Source: an uncultured Latescibacterota bacterium
GTDB lineage: Bacteria > Latescibacterota > UBA2968 > UBA8231
NCBI GenBank assembly: GCA_958295495.1
Contig: OY282352.1
Coordinates: forward strand, 2,666,001-2,730,000
Direction: 5' to 3'
DNA: 64,000 nt
Numbering within the stretch: position 1 is the stretch's first letter; each line of letters starts with the position of its first letter. Position numbers and translations under genes: made by a program. Positions 19,150-28,292 of the stretch are shown one piece after another. Under the pieces are notes generated by a model, which had not been told where the DNA came from, did no database searches, and saw nothing but the letters and a program-made list of their open reading frames with translations.

Positions 19150-19506
19150 ATGAAAAGCCTTCGCCCCTTAACCACGTCTTTAGTCCTGCTGCTGGCCCTC
19201 GCCTATAGCGGCTTACAGGTTCTCTGCACCCCGTGTGTTGCAGAGGCCGCCCCCATGCCCTGCCACGTCGCCAATGCCTGCGGCGACGTGGGCCTGCAAG
19301 CGGGTTGTTGCTGTCTGCGCGCAGAAAGTAGCGCGTCCCTCCAGTTCGTCCCCCCAGCCGAGCAGCCGTCCGTCTCAACGCCCGTGGTCGCAATGGAAGC
19401 GGCTGCCGCTCCGCCGCATCGCTCGTCCGTGCTGCGGTCGCGGCCCCACCGCGTCCCCCCACCGCGTCCCCCGCTCTTCCAGCTCTACTGTTCCTTCCTG
19501 ATCTAA
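19150..19506 (+). CDS. Small Cys-rich exported protein next to metal-efflux genes
   Basis: About 118 residues from ATG 19150: a signal peptide (LVLLLALAYSGL), then Cys-rich segments around CTPCVA, MPCHVANACGD and GCCCLR, then a Pro-rich tail. Its position directly upstream of a TolC-type channel, an HMBD adaptor and a CusA/CzcA pump suggests a periplasmic metal-binding or sensing part. That role is inferred from context. The frame could start earlier at 19093, but 19150 gives a clean signal peptide. Confidence 0.55.
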   Translation: MKSLRPLTTSLVLLLALAYSGLQVLCTPCVAEAAPMPCHVANACGDVGLQAGCCCLRAESSASLQFVPPAEQPSVSTPVVAMEAAAAPPHRSSVLRSRPHRVPPPRPPLFQLYCSFLI

Positions 19507-19528
19507 TCCTCCTCGCCGCATCGCATTC

Positions 19529-19583
19529 CAGTGGTCAGTGGCCACTACCCACTGACCACTGACCACTACCCACTACCCACTGT
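19529..19583 (+). repeat. CCACTRM heptamer tandem repeat with inverted flank
   Basis: Six consecutive seven-base units (CCACTAC, CCACTGA, CCACTGA, CCACTAC, CCACTAC, CCACTGT) fill 19542-19583. The preceding 14 bases (19529-19542) are an inverted partial copy. A shorter copy of the same type is at 38468-38485. It lies just upstream of the TolC gene's ribosome-binding site. Confidence 0.7.
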
Positions 19584-19608
19584 TGCCGTCGCAGCGAGGA
19601 GGATTTGC

Positions 19609-20874
19609 ATGTACAAAAATAGAACGGCCCTGCTGCTAGCTGGTCTGGTCGCAGGCCCGGTCTGGTCGCAGGAAGAAGTAGCGCTTGATCCCCGCGCCGA
19701 GCTCGCAGAGTATGTGCGCTACGCCGAATCGCACAACCCCAAGCTCAAGCAGGCTTTGGCGCGCTACAAGGCCGCCCTAGCAAAGGTGGCCCCGGCGCGC
19801 GCTTGGGCCGAACCCCGCCTGACCTACGGCTATTTCGCGCGTCCGGTGGAGACGCGCACCGGCCCGCAGGAAATGCGCGTTAGCGCGGCGCAAACCTTCC
19901 CTTGGAAAGGCAAGTTGGACCTCAAGGGACAGATCGCCCAGCAAGAGGCCGCAGTCGAGGGCCAACGCTATGAGGCCGCCCGGCGGTCGCTGATCTTCGC
20001 GATCAAGGCCGCATACTACGACTACTACTTTTTGCAGCGGGCCATCGCCGTCACCGAGGAAAACTCGCGCCTGTTGTCTTACCTAGAGGAAGTAGGCCGC
20101 GCCCGCTATCGCGGCGGCACCGGAGGGTACGCCCCCGTGCTCAAGGCACAGGTGGAATTGGGCCGCTTAGAGGATCAGTTGCGCAGCCTGCGCCAGCAGC
20201 GGCGGCCGGCCACGGCCCGGTTGAATGCCGCGCTCGGCCGCACGGCGACTGCGCCGGTCGCCGTGCCCGATTCGCTGCCCATGGCCGCGTCGAATCTAGG
20301 CGAGGAGGTGCTAAAAGCGCGCTTGCGGGCCGCGAACCCAACGCTACAAGTGCGGCAAGCGCAAGCGCGGGCGCAGTCCCTAGGCGTCGAATTGGCCGGC
20401 AAGCAGTTCTACCCGGACTTGACCGTGAGCCTCGATTACATCCACATCGGAGACCGCGGCGAGAATCCGCTGGTGGCCATGGCCACGATCAACCTGCCCT
20501 TGTGGCACTCGTCCTACGAGGCCGGAAAACGTGCGGCCAAGCTGAGCTATCAGGCCGCCTTGCAGGGTGTTGCGGACGAGGAAAATAGGCTCATTGCCGA
20601 GTTGGAACTAGCCTTGTACAAGCGGCGCGACGCCCAAAGCCGCAGCGCCCTCTACCAAGACAGCCTGCTGCCCAAGGCCGAACAGATGCTCAACGTGACC
20701 CAACGCTCCTTTGCCGCCGGCCGCAGCGATTTTCTCGCGGTCATCGACGCCCAACGCACCCTGCTGGAGTTCCAGCTAGCGTACGAACGCGCCCGCACCG
20801 ACCAAGCTGTGCATGGGGCCGAGATTGAAAAGCTGGTCGGCAAACCCTCAACCACAGAGGAAATCCAACCATGA
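19609..20874 (+). CDS. TolC-family outer-membrane efflux channel (CusC/CzcC type)
   Basis: A 421-residue outer-membrane channel of a tripartite metal exporter. It has a signal peptide ending near GPVWSQ, then the long paired helices of an OEP domain, with repeats such as ALARYKAALAKVAPARAW and QAQARAQSLGVELAGKQFYPDL. ATG 19609 is chosen over the longer frame because GAGGAGG lies eight bases upstream and it starts a clean signal peptide. The longer frame would translate the heptamer repeat. The stop overlaps the adaptor start (ATGA), showing tight coupling. Confidence 0.9.
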   Translation: MYKNRTALLLAGLVAGPVWSQEEVALDPRAELAEYVRYAESHNPKLKQALARYKAALAKVAPARAWAEPRLTYGYFARPVETRTGPQEMRVSAAQTFPWKGKLDLKGQIAQQEAAVEGQRYEAARRSLIFAIKAAYYDYYFLQRAIAVTEENSRLLSYLEEVGRARYRGGTGGYAPVLKAQVELGRLEDQLRSLRQQRRPATARLNAALGRTATAPVAVPDSLPMAASNLGEEVLKARLRAANPTLQVRQAQARAQSLGVELAGKQFYPDLTVSLDYIHIGDRGENPLVAMATINLPLWHSSYEAGKRAAKLSYQAALQGVADEENRLIAELELALYKRRDAQSRSALYQDSLLPKAEQMLNVTQRSFAAGRSDFLAVIDAQRTLLEFQLAYERARTDQAVHGAEIEKLVGKPSTTEEIQP

Positions 20875-22343
20875 AAGCGACAAAGCAAATAGTAGCTACC
20901 GGGATCGCGGCCGGGATCGTCGGCTTGGCTTTGGGCTTGGCTTTGGGCGGCTCGGACAGCGGACGCGCCCCCGCTGCCGTTGCCGAGCAGGCCGAAACGT
21001 GGACTTGCTCGATGCACCCGCAGATCCGCCAGCCCGGGTCGGGTCAGTGCCCAATCTGCGGGATGGACCTAATCCCAGTGACCGCGCCCGAGGTTGGCGA
21101 CTCCTTGGGCCCGCGCCAGTTGCGCCTCTCGCCCGCTGCCCAGCAGCTTGCCAGCATCCAGACCGCGCCGGTCGAGCGCCGCTTCGCGCCGGTCGCGACG
21201 CGGATGGTCGGCAAGATCGCGGTAGATGAGACGCAAGTCCGCTCCATCACCGCTTGGGTAGCGGGCCGAATTGACCGACTGTACGTGGACTACACGGGTG
21301 TGCGGGTCAAAGAGGGCGACCACATAGCCTATCTCTACAGCCCCGAGCTGTTGACCGCCCAAGAGGAGCTGATCCAAGCTCTGCGCGCCCGCGAGCGATT
21401 GGGTGCCAGCGGCACGTCGGTTGGGCAGACGGTGCTGGTTGCGGCCGCGCGCGAAAAGCTGCGCTTGCTCGGACTGAAGGAGGAGCAAATCGAGCGCGTC
21501 GAGCGCGAGCGCCGCGCCTCCGACCACCTGACGATCTACGCGCCAACAGGCGGCGTGGTGATAGAAAAGCACCTCAGCGAGGGCGCGTACGTGCAGACCG
21601 GTACGCCGATTTACACCATCGCGGACTTGTCGCGGCTGTGGCTGGAGCTCCGAGCCTACGAGTCGGACCTGTCTTGGATCCACTACGGTCAGGCCGTCGA
21701 ATTCTCGACCGAGGCCCATCCGGGCGAGGTGTTCAGCGGCCAAATATCCTTCGTCGATCCAGTGCTTGACGAGCGCACGCGCACCGTGCGCGTGCGGGTC
21801 AACGTAGCGAACGAGCGAGGTCGGCTGAAGCCGGGGATGCTGGTGTGGGCCGTGGCCCAAGCCGAGGTCGGGGCCGCCGGGCGCGCCATGTCCTTTGCGC
21901 TCATGGGCAAATGGATCAGCCCGATGCACCCAGAGATCGTCCGCGACGCGCCCGGCACCTGCGACATCTGCGGCATGGCCCTAGTGCGCGCCGAAGAGCT
22001 GGGCTACGGCACGGGCGACGAGGCCGGACGCGAGACGCCGCTAGTGGTGCCAGCTTCGGCACCGCTGCTGACGGGCAAACGCGCCGTGGTGTACGTCGCG
22101 CTCGGCGAGGGCCTGTACGAGGGCCGCGAGGTCGTGCTCGGGCCGCGCGCTGGGGATTACTACTTGATTCGCGAGGGCCTGCGCGAGGGTGAGGAAGTCG
22201 TGGTCAATGGCGCGTTCAAAATCGACAGTGCCCTCCAAATCCGCGCCCAGCCCAGCGCAATGTATCCAGCAGGCGGTGCGCCGGCACATGGGCACGATCG
22301 CGGCGATACATCCGCGCCTGAGCACCGCCACGGAGGCCAATGA
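20871..22343 (+). CDS. RND efflux periplasmic adaptor with two heavy-metal-binding domains (CusB-like)
   Basis: A 490-residue membrane-fusion protein linking pump and channel. After an N-terminal membrane anchor (about 8-28) it carries a heavy-metal-binding domain at 44-70 with CSMHP and CPICGMDLIP. The lipoyl/barrel-sandwich and beta-barrel parts follow. A second HMBD-like motif, PMHPEI then CDICGMAL, lies at about 350-373. Two such motifs in one adaptor is unusual; the second sits inside the membrane-proximal region. The ion cannot be named; Cu, Ag, Zn or Co are all possible. The stop overlaps the pump start. Confidence 0.9.
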   Translation: MKATKQIVATGIAAGIVGLALGLALGGSDSGRAPAAVAEQAETWTCSMHPQIRQPGSGQCPICGMDLIPVTAPEVGDSLGPRQLRLSPAAQQLASIQTAPVERRFAPVATRMVGKIAVDETQVRSITAWVAGRIDRLYVDYTGVRVKEGDHIAYLYSPELLTAQEELIQALRARERLGASGTSVGQTVLVAAAREKLRLLGLKEEQIERVERERRASDHLTIYAPTGGVVIEKHLSEGAYVQTGTPIYTIADLSRLWLELRAYESDLSWIHYGQAVEFSTEAHPGEVFSGQISFVDPVLDERTRTVRVRVNVANERGRLKPGMLVWAVAQAEVGAAGRAMSFALMGKWISPMHPEIVRDAPGTCDICGMALVRAEELGYGTGDEAGRETPLVVPASAPLLTGKRAVVYVALGEGLYEGREVVLGPRAGDYYLIREGLREGEEVVVNGAFKIDSALQIRAQPSAMYPAGGAPAHGHDRGDTSAPEHRHGGQ

Positions 22344-25300
22344 TGGAAGGACAAAACTCGCTACTCGCCCGCTTGGTGCGCTTCTTTCTCACGCGCAAGC
22401 TGGTCGCCGCGCTCATGTTGGTCGGCCTCGTGGCTTGGGGCCTTGCGGTCGCCCCCTTTGCGTGGGAGCTGGCGTGGCTGCCGCGCGACCCCGTGCCCGT
22501 AGATGCGATCCCAGACATCGGCGAGAACCAACAGATCGTCTTCAGCGAGTGGCCGGGTCGCTCGCCGCAAGACGTGGAAGATCAGGTGACCTATCCGCTG
22601 ACCACGGCGCTTTTGGGCGTGCCGGGCGTCGAGACGATCCGCAGCTTCTCGATGTTCGGCTTTTCGAGCATCTATGTGATTTTTGCCGAAGAAGTTGATT
22701 TCTATTGGTCGCGTTCCCGCATCCTCGAAAAGCTCAATAGCCGGCCGGCCGGCCTCCTGCCCGAGGGCGTACAGCCGGCCTTGGGGCCGGACGCAACGGC
22801 CTTGGGCCAAGTGTTCTGGTACACGTTGGAAGGCCGCGACGAACAGGGTGCGCCCACTGGCGGCTGGGACCTGCACGAGTTGCGCCGCATTCAGGACTGG
22901 CAGGTGCGCTACGCCCTGTTGGCGGCCCACGGCGTCAGCGAAGTGGCCTCGGTGGGCGGCTTCGTACAGGAATACCAAATCGACGTCAACCCGGACGCGA
23001 TGCGCGCCTATGGGGTGCGGCTCGACGAGGTCTTCCACGCGGTGCGCATGTCCAACCGGGACGTGGGTGCGCGCACCGTAGAGCTGAATCGAGCCGAGTA
23101 CGTCATCCGCGGCATCGGCTTTGTCAAAGGATTGGCCGACCTTGAAAACGCCGTCATTAAGGCGCGGGACAACGTCCCAATTTACGTCAAAAACGTCGCG
23201 CGGGTCGCGCTGGGGCCGGCGCTGCGGCGCGGCGCGTTGGACAAGGAAGGCGCAGAGGTAGTTGGCGGCGTGGTTGTGGCGCGCTTCGGTGCCAATCCCC
23301 TAGCAGCCATTGAAAGCGTCAAGGCCAAGATCGCAGAAATCGCCCCGAGCCTGCCCAAGAAAACCCTGCCCGACGGGCGGGTCAGCCAAGTGCAGGTAAT
23401 CCCTTTTTACGACCGCTCTGGGCTGATCGAGGAGACGCTGGGTACGCTGGAGCGTGCCCTGAGCGAGGAGATACTGGTAACGGTGGTCGTGGTGCTGGCG
23501 CTGGTGATGAATCTGCGCGGCGCCGCGCTGGTCTCCGGGCTGTTGCCACTGGCCGTACTCGCCTGCTTCGCCGCCATGAAGGTCTTTGGCATTGACGCCA
23601 ATATAGTCGCCCTCTCCGGCATTGCCATTGCCATCGGTACTATGGTCGATATGGGCATCGTCATCAGCGAGAACATCCTCAAGCACTTAGAGGATGCAGA
23701 CGCAGAGGACGACCGCCTAGAAGTGGTCTTTCGCGCCACGCGCGAGGTCGGCGGTGCCGTGCTGACGGCCGTGCTCACCACGGTGGTGGGCTTTTTGCCC
23801 GTCTTCGCCATGGAAGGGGCCGAGGGCAAGCTCTTCGCGCCGCTGGCCTTTACCAAGACCTTCGCGCTGTTGGCCGCTGTTTGGCTGTCGCTGACGGCCT
23901 TGCCGGCCTTGGCGCACTGTGTGTTTGCAACGCGACTGGGGCGTTGGGCACCCGGCCTTTGGGCGGTCTGTGGCTTCGGGGTGGCTCTCGTCCTGTCGTG
24001 GTGGATCGGCCTGCTGCTAATAGCCATTGGGACGTATCACCTACTCGCCGCCCGCGCACCGGAGCGGGTGCGTTGGTGGGTGGCGCGGGGTGCTATAGCC
24101 GTCGCGGCCTGCGGGGTCGTCGCCGTGCTAGCGGAACACTGGTTGCCCCTTGGCCCGGAAAAAGGCGAATGGCGCAATGTTTTCTTCGTCGCCGGATTGA
24201 TCGGCGGCCTGTTGGTGCTTTTTCGCGTCTTGCAACGCGCATTCCCCGGCGTGCTGCGGTGGTGTCTGGATCACAAGGGGTTGGCCCTGATCTTTCCCGC
24301 CCTGCTGCTGATTATCGGCGCGTCTGCGTGGCTGGGTTTTGCCCGCGTCTTCGGCTTTGTGCCGCCCGCCCTGCGCAATGCAGCGCCCTTTGCGGCCCTC
24401 GCTGAGGCCCTGCCTGGGTTGGGTGCGGAGTTTATGCCGCCCCTCGACGAAGGTTCCTTCCTATGGATGCCGACGACCATGCCCCACGCCTCCATCGGCG
24501 AGGTGCTCGACGTCTTGCAGAAGCAGAACGCGGCCATCGCCCAGATACCAGAAGTCGAGTCCGCGGTGGGGAAGCTCGGACGGGCCGAGACCCCGCTGGA
24601 CCCCGCGCCGATTTCCATGATTGAGACCGCGATCAACTATCGCGCGGAATACCTCACCGACGAGGCTGGTCGCCGCCGATTATTCGCTTTTGACGAGCGC
24701 GCCACGGATCTGTTCCGCGCTCCCGATGGCACGCCCGCGTCCGCTCCCGATGGTGCGCCCTACAAGGTGCCGGGCCGCTATCTCCGCGACGCAGCCGGCC
24801 GCCTCGTGCCCAGCGCCAAGGGACGTCCTTTCCGCTTGTGGCGTCCGCCCTTGGATTCCGCGCTCAATCCGGGACGTGCGGCTTGGCCGGGGATACAGGG
24901 GGCCGACGATATATGGGCGGAGATCGCCCGGGCCGGTCAGATCCCCGGCTCTACTTCGGCACCTAAGTTACAGCCGATTGCCGCGCGGCTCGTCATGTTG
25001 CAGAGCGGGATGCGCGCCCCCCTCGGCATTGAGATCAAAGGCCCTAGCTTGGAGGCCATTGAGCGCGCCGGCTTGACCCTGGAGCGCTTGCTCAAGGAAG
25101 TGCCCGCAGTCGAGCCAGCGACCGTCAACGCCGACCGCATCATCGGCAAGCCCTACTTGGAGATCCACATCGACCGCGAGGCCATTGCCCGCCACGGCAT
25201 TGCCCTGCAAGAGGTGCAGGACGTAATTGAGATCGCCATCGGGGGCAGGCTGGTCACCACCACTGTGGAAGGCCGCGAGCGCTATCCCGTGCGGGTGCGC

Positions 25301-26212
25301 TACATGCGCGAATTGCGCGACAGCGTCGAGGAACTGGTGAGAATTCTGGTGCCAGCACCGGACGGGGCGCAGATTCCCTTGGGCGAGTTGGCCGAGATCC
25401 GCTACGTGCGCGGCCCCCAAGTCATCAAGAGCGAGGATACGTTTTTGCTAGGCTATGTGCTCTTCGACAAGAAGCCGGGGTACGCGGAGGTCGATGTGGT
25501 GGAAGCGTGCCGAGATTATTTGGCCGGCAAAAGGGCCAGCGGCGACCTTGCGCTGGAGACCGGCGTCAGCTACGCCTTTGCCGGTACTTACGAAAACCAA
25601 CTGCGGGCGCAGAAGAAGCTCAACGTGCTGCTGCCGCTCGCGCTGGCGACGATCTTCCTCATCCTCTATTTCCAGTTTGGCAACGCCGCTACGGCTCTGA
25701 TGGTCTTTTCCGGGGTTGCAGTGGCTTGGGCCGGCGGCTTTGCCATGCTCTGGCTCTACGGGCAGGAATGGTTTTTGGATTTCTCGGTCTTTGGCACGGA
25801 GATGCGCGCCCTCTTCCACATCCGTCCTGTGAACTTGAGCGTGGCGGTGTGGGTGGGTTTTCTCGCGCTGTTTGGCATTGCCTCGGACAATGGCGTGATC
25901 GTGGCGACCTATTTGCGACAGGTCTTCCGCGAGCAAAAGCCGGCGACCGTTGAGGCGCTGCGCCGCGCTGCGCTCGCCGCCGGGGTGCGGCGCATCCGCC
26001 CCTGCCTGATGACGGCGGCCACCACGATCTTGGCGCTGATCCCCGTGCTGACGGCGAGTGGGCGCGGCGCGGATATCATGGTGCCGATGGCCATTCCCAC
26101 TTTCGGCGGCATGATTGCGGTGGTGCTGACCGTGCCGGTTGTGCCGGTGCTCTACTGCGCGGTCGAGGAGTGGAAGCTGCGGGTGGCGACGCATCGCGCC
26201 GGTGCGAGGTGA
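22340..26212 (+). CDS. Heavy-metal RND efflux pump (CusA/CzcA family), long form
   Basis: A 1290-residue inner-membrane proton/metal antiporter. The N-terminus has DAIPDIGENQQIVFSEWPGR, typical of the family, and later come GIAIAIGTMVDMGIVISEN and MVPMAIPTFGGM. It is about 240 residues longer than CusA (about 1047). Extra length lies in a membrane-rich segment around 530-690 and a loop near 790-870. It starts at ATG 22340, overlapping the adaptor stop, with a second ATG three bases on. Export of monovalent or divalent cations is expected; the metal is not known. Confidence 0.92.
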   Translation: MMEGQNSLLARLVRFFLTRKLVAALMLVGLVAWGLAVAPFAWELAWLPRDPVPVDAIPDIGENQQIVFSEWPGRSPQDVEDQVTYPLTTALLGVPGVETIRSFSMFGFSSIYVIFAEEVDFYWSRSRILEKLNSRPAGLLPEGVQPALGPDATALGQVFWYTLEGRDEQGAPTGGWDLHELRRIQDWQVRYALLAAHGVSEVASVGGFVQEYQIDVNPDAMRAYGVRLDEVFHAVRMSNRDVGARTVELNRAEYVIRGIGFVKGLADLENAVIKARDNVPIYVKNVARVALGPALRRGALDKEGAEVVGGVVVARFGANPLAAIESVKAKIAEIAPSLPKKTLPDGRVSQVQVIPFYDRSGLIEETLGTLERALSEEILVTVVVVLALVMNLRGAALVSGLLPLAVLACFAAMKVFGIDANIVALSGIAIAIGTMVDMGIVISENILKHLEDADAEDDRLEVVFRATREVGGAVLTAVLTTVVGFLPVFAMEGAEGKLFAPLAFTKTFALLAAVWLSLTALPALAHCVFATRLGRWAPGLWAVCGFGVALVLSWWIGLLLIAIGTYHLLAARAPERVRWWVARGAIAVAACGVVAVLAEHWLPLGPEKGEWRNVFFVAGLIGGLLVLFRVLQRAFPGVLRWCLDHKGLALIFPALLLIIGASAWLGFARVFGFVPPALRNAAPFAALAEALPGLGAEFMPPLDEGSFLWMPTTMPHASIGEVLDVLQKQNAAIAQIPEVESAVGKLGRAETPLDPAPISMIETAINYRAEYLTDEAGRRRLFAFDERATDLFRAPDGTPASAPDGAPYKVPGRYLRDAAGRLVPSAKGRPFRLWRPPLDSALNPGRAAWPGIQGADDIWAEIARAGQIPGSTSAPKLQPIAARLVMLQSGMRAPLGIEIKGPSLEAIERAGLTLERLLKEVPAVEPATVNADRIIGKPYLEIHIDREAIARHGIALQEVQDVIEIAIGGRLVTTTVEGRERYPVRVRYMRELRDSVEELVRILVPAPDGAQIPLGELAEIRYVRGPQVIKSEDTFLLGYVLFDKKPGYAEVDVVEACRDYLAGKRASGDLALETGVSYAFAGTYENQLRAQKKLNVLLPLALATIFLILYFQFGNAATALMVFSGVAVAWAGGFAMLWLYGQEWFLDFSVFGTEMRALFHIRPVNLSVAVWVGFLALFGIASDNGVIVATYLRQVFREQKPATVEALRRAALAAGVRRIRPCLMTAATTILALIPVLTASGRGADIMVPMAIPTFGGMIAVVLTVPVVPVLYCAVEEWKLRVATHRAGAR

Positions 26213-26394
26213 CGATTATGCAGCTAGTCTCGAAACCTCGTCTGCTGGTCAGACGAACTGTGTTCATTACCTTCATAACGCCCTTGATTCATCCAAGAGT
26301 ATGAGCATACGGCACTCCTACTGAGGCGATGGACTCTCTCGCATCGCGCCTCTGCGGCCGCCTTTATCTCGATTAAAGCGAGGATACTTGCGTC

Positions 26395-27966
26395 ATGCGC
26401 TTTTTTAACACAAGTGGCCCCATCAAGCCCGCAAGGCACTACTGCATCTCGCCGTTGGAACGCTTGGGTATGGCCGAGGTGCTCGGACTGGTCCGGGACG
26501 AGAAGTACTTCGTCCTGCACGCACCTCGGCAGACGGGCAAGACCTCGGTGCTGCTAGCGTTGCGCGACCTGCTCAACGCCGAGGGGGCCTACTGTTGCGT
26601 GTATGTCAACATTGAGGGTGCTCAAGCCCTACGCGAAGATGTGGAGCAGGCGATGCGCGTCATTCTGGGCGAGTTGGCGTCTCGGGCGCGTTTAATAGGT
26701 GACGACTTTTTGTCCAAGGCATGGTCCGACATTTTCGCCGAGTTTGGACCGGGTGCTCTGCGCGAGGCGTTGACGCGCTGGTCGGAGGCCGCTCCTAAGC
26801 CCTTGGTGTTGCTCATCGACGAAATCGACGCGCTGGTGGGTGATTCGCTGCTGTCGGTACTGCGTCAGTTGCGTACCGGCTACGACCTGCGTCCGGCGAG
26901 TTTTCCGCAGAGCGCGGTACTGTGCGGGGTGCGCGATGTGCGCGACTACCGCATCCACTCCCGTTCGGCCAATGCGGTCATTGCCGGCGGCAGTGCGTTC
27001 AACATCAAGGCGCGCTCGTTGCGCTTGGGCGACTTCTCGCGGGAGGAGGTGTACGCGCTACTGGCCCAGCACACCGAGGAGACGGGGCAGGTGTTCACCC
27101 CCGAGGCACTGGATGCAGTCTGGAAGCAGACGCAAGGGCAGCCGTGGCTGGTCAACGCGCTGGCCGACGAAACCTGCTTCCGAGGCGGTGCTGACGCGCC
27201 CCGGGACCGTCCGATCACTGCCGACGCGGTCCGCCAAGCGCAAGAGCAACTCATCCTGCGCCGAGAAACACACCTCGACCAGTTGGCCGACAAGCTACAG
27301 GAAAACCGCGTACGGCGCGTGGTGGAGCCGCTTTTGAGCGGGGTAGAGCAAAGCGCGTTTTCGGCTCGCGACCTTGAGTATGTCCGCGACTTGGGCTTAA
27401 TCGCCCGAGACGACCCGCTCCGCATCGCGAATCCCATCTACGCCGAAGTTGTGCCGCGCGAACTGACCTACGCCGCCCAGTCCGGCCTCGTCCAAGACAC
27501 GGCTTGGTACGTGGATGCTGATGGGCAGTTGAACGTGGTCGAACTGATGACGGCGTTCCAGAGCTTCTTCCGCGAGCACTCCGAGCATTGGGTCGAACGA
27601 TTCCAGTACAAGGAAGCGGGTCCGCAACTGCTGTTGCAGGCGTTTTTGCAGCGCATCGTCAACAGCGGCGGGCGCATTGAGCGGGAATATGGATTAGGTC
27701 GGTGGCGCACAGACCTGCTGGTCGTGTGGCCGCAGGGCGAGCGTACGCGGAGGATCGTGATTGAGTGCAAAGTTCTCCACAAGAGTTTGGAGCAGACTGT
27801 GGCCGAAGGGGTGGAGCAGACGGCTAGCTACATGGATCGCTGCGCGGCTGAGGCGGGGCATCTGGTGATCTTTGACCGAGGGGTGGATCGGCGTTGGGAG
27901 GACAAGGTATTCCACTGCCGGCGGGTGGCGGCCAGCGGAGTCGAGATTGACATTTGGGGCATGTGA
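26395..27966 (+). CDS. AAA-like ATPase fused to a PD-(D/E)XK nuclease-like domain
   Basis: A 523-residue protein. Walker A APRQTGKT is at 43-50 and Walker B LVLLIDEID ends at Asp145. The fold resembles the AAA-like/ORC-type ATPases common in multi-copy families of cyanobacteria and FCB-type bacteria. Near the C-terminus, Glu429, Asp440 and the E457-C-K459 motif, set in RTDLLVVW and RRIVIECKVLH, fit a PD-(D/E)XK nuclease-like core. No partner gene is coupled. Defence or mobile-element functions are plausible but unproven. A GAGGATA ribosome-binding site precedes the ATG. It sits between the intact pump gene and fragments of a second pump gene. Confidence 0.7.
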   Translation: MRFFNTSGPIKPARHYCISPLERLGMAEVLGLVRDEKYFVLHAPRQTGKTSVLLALRDLLNAEGAYCCVYVNIEGAQALREDVEQAMRVILGELASRARLIGDDFLSKAWSDIFAEFGPGALREALTRWSEAAPKPLVLLIDEIDALVGDSLLSVLRQLRTGYDLRPASFPQSAVLCGVRDVRDYRIHSRSANAVIAGGSAFNIKARSLRLGDFSREEVYALLAQHTEETGQVFTPEALDAVWKQTQGQPWLVNALADETCFRGGADAPRDRPITADAVRQAQEQLILRRETHLDQLADKLQENRVRRVVEPLLSGVEQSAFSARDLEYVRDLGLIARDDPLRIANPIYAEVVPRELTYAAQSGLVQDTAWYVDADGQLNVVELMTAFQSFFREHSEHWVERFQYKEAGPQLLLQAFLQRIVNSGGRIEREYGLGRWRTDLLVVWPQGERTRRIVIECKVLHKSLEQTVAEGVEQTASYMDRCAAEAGHLVIFDRGVDRRWEDKVFHCRRVAASGVEIDIWGM

Positions 27967-27986
27967 TGGTCGCTGGCTACTAGAGG

Positions 27987-28078
27987 CGCTGTGCCGCTGG
28001 CGAGTAGAAACGGCGCAGACCTCATGCTGCCGATGGCCATTCCCACCTTCGGCGGCATGATGGCGGTGGTGCTCAGCT
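27987..28078 (+). pseudogene. Fragment 1 of a second CusA-like gene
   Basis: Encodes LMLPMAIPTFGGMMAVVL, close to the C-terminal IMVPMAIPTFGGMIAVVL of the intact pump. The DNA of 28021-28072 differs from the pump's at only about five positions. Homology begins weakly near 27987 and stops at 28072. The continuation is found 3.4 kb downstream at 31438. No start or upstream pump sequence is present. Confidence 0.75.
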
Positions 28079-28292
28079 CTATAAAAAACAGTTAGGGGTT
28101 GACAAGGAAAACGGAACAGAGGATTCTTGGATTAGATGAGAACCTCGTTGCATTGATGCTTTCTGCATCTCTTCCGATCCCGACTCTTCTTCAGACGGGA
28201 ATCCTACGGGTTCACAGTTTGACACGGGTTTTCCAACGCCTGCGTCAATCGTCTCACACAGGATGTAGTTTTCGCCTAGTAGGGAAACAGTC

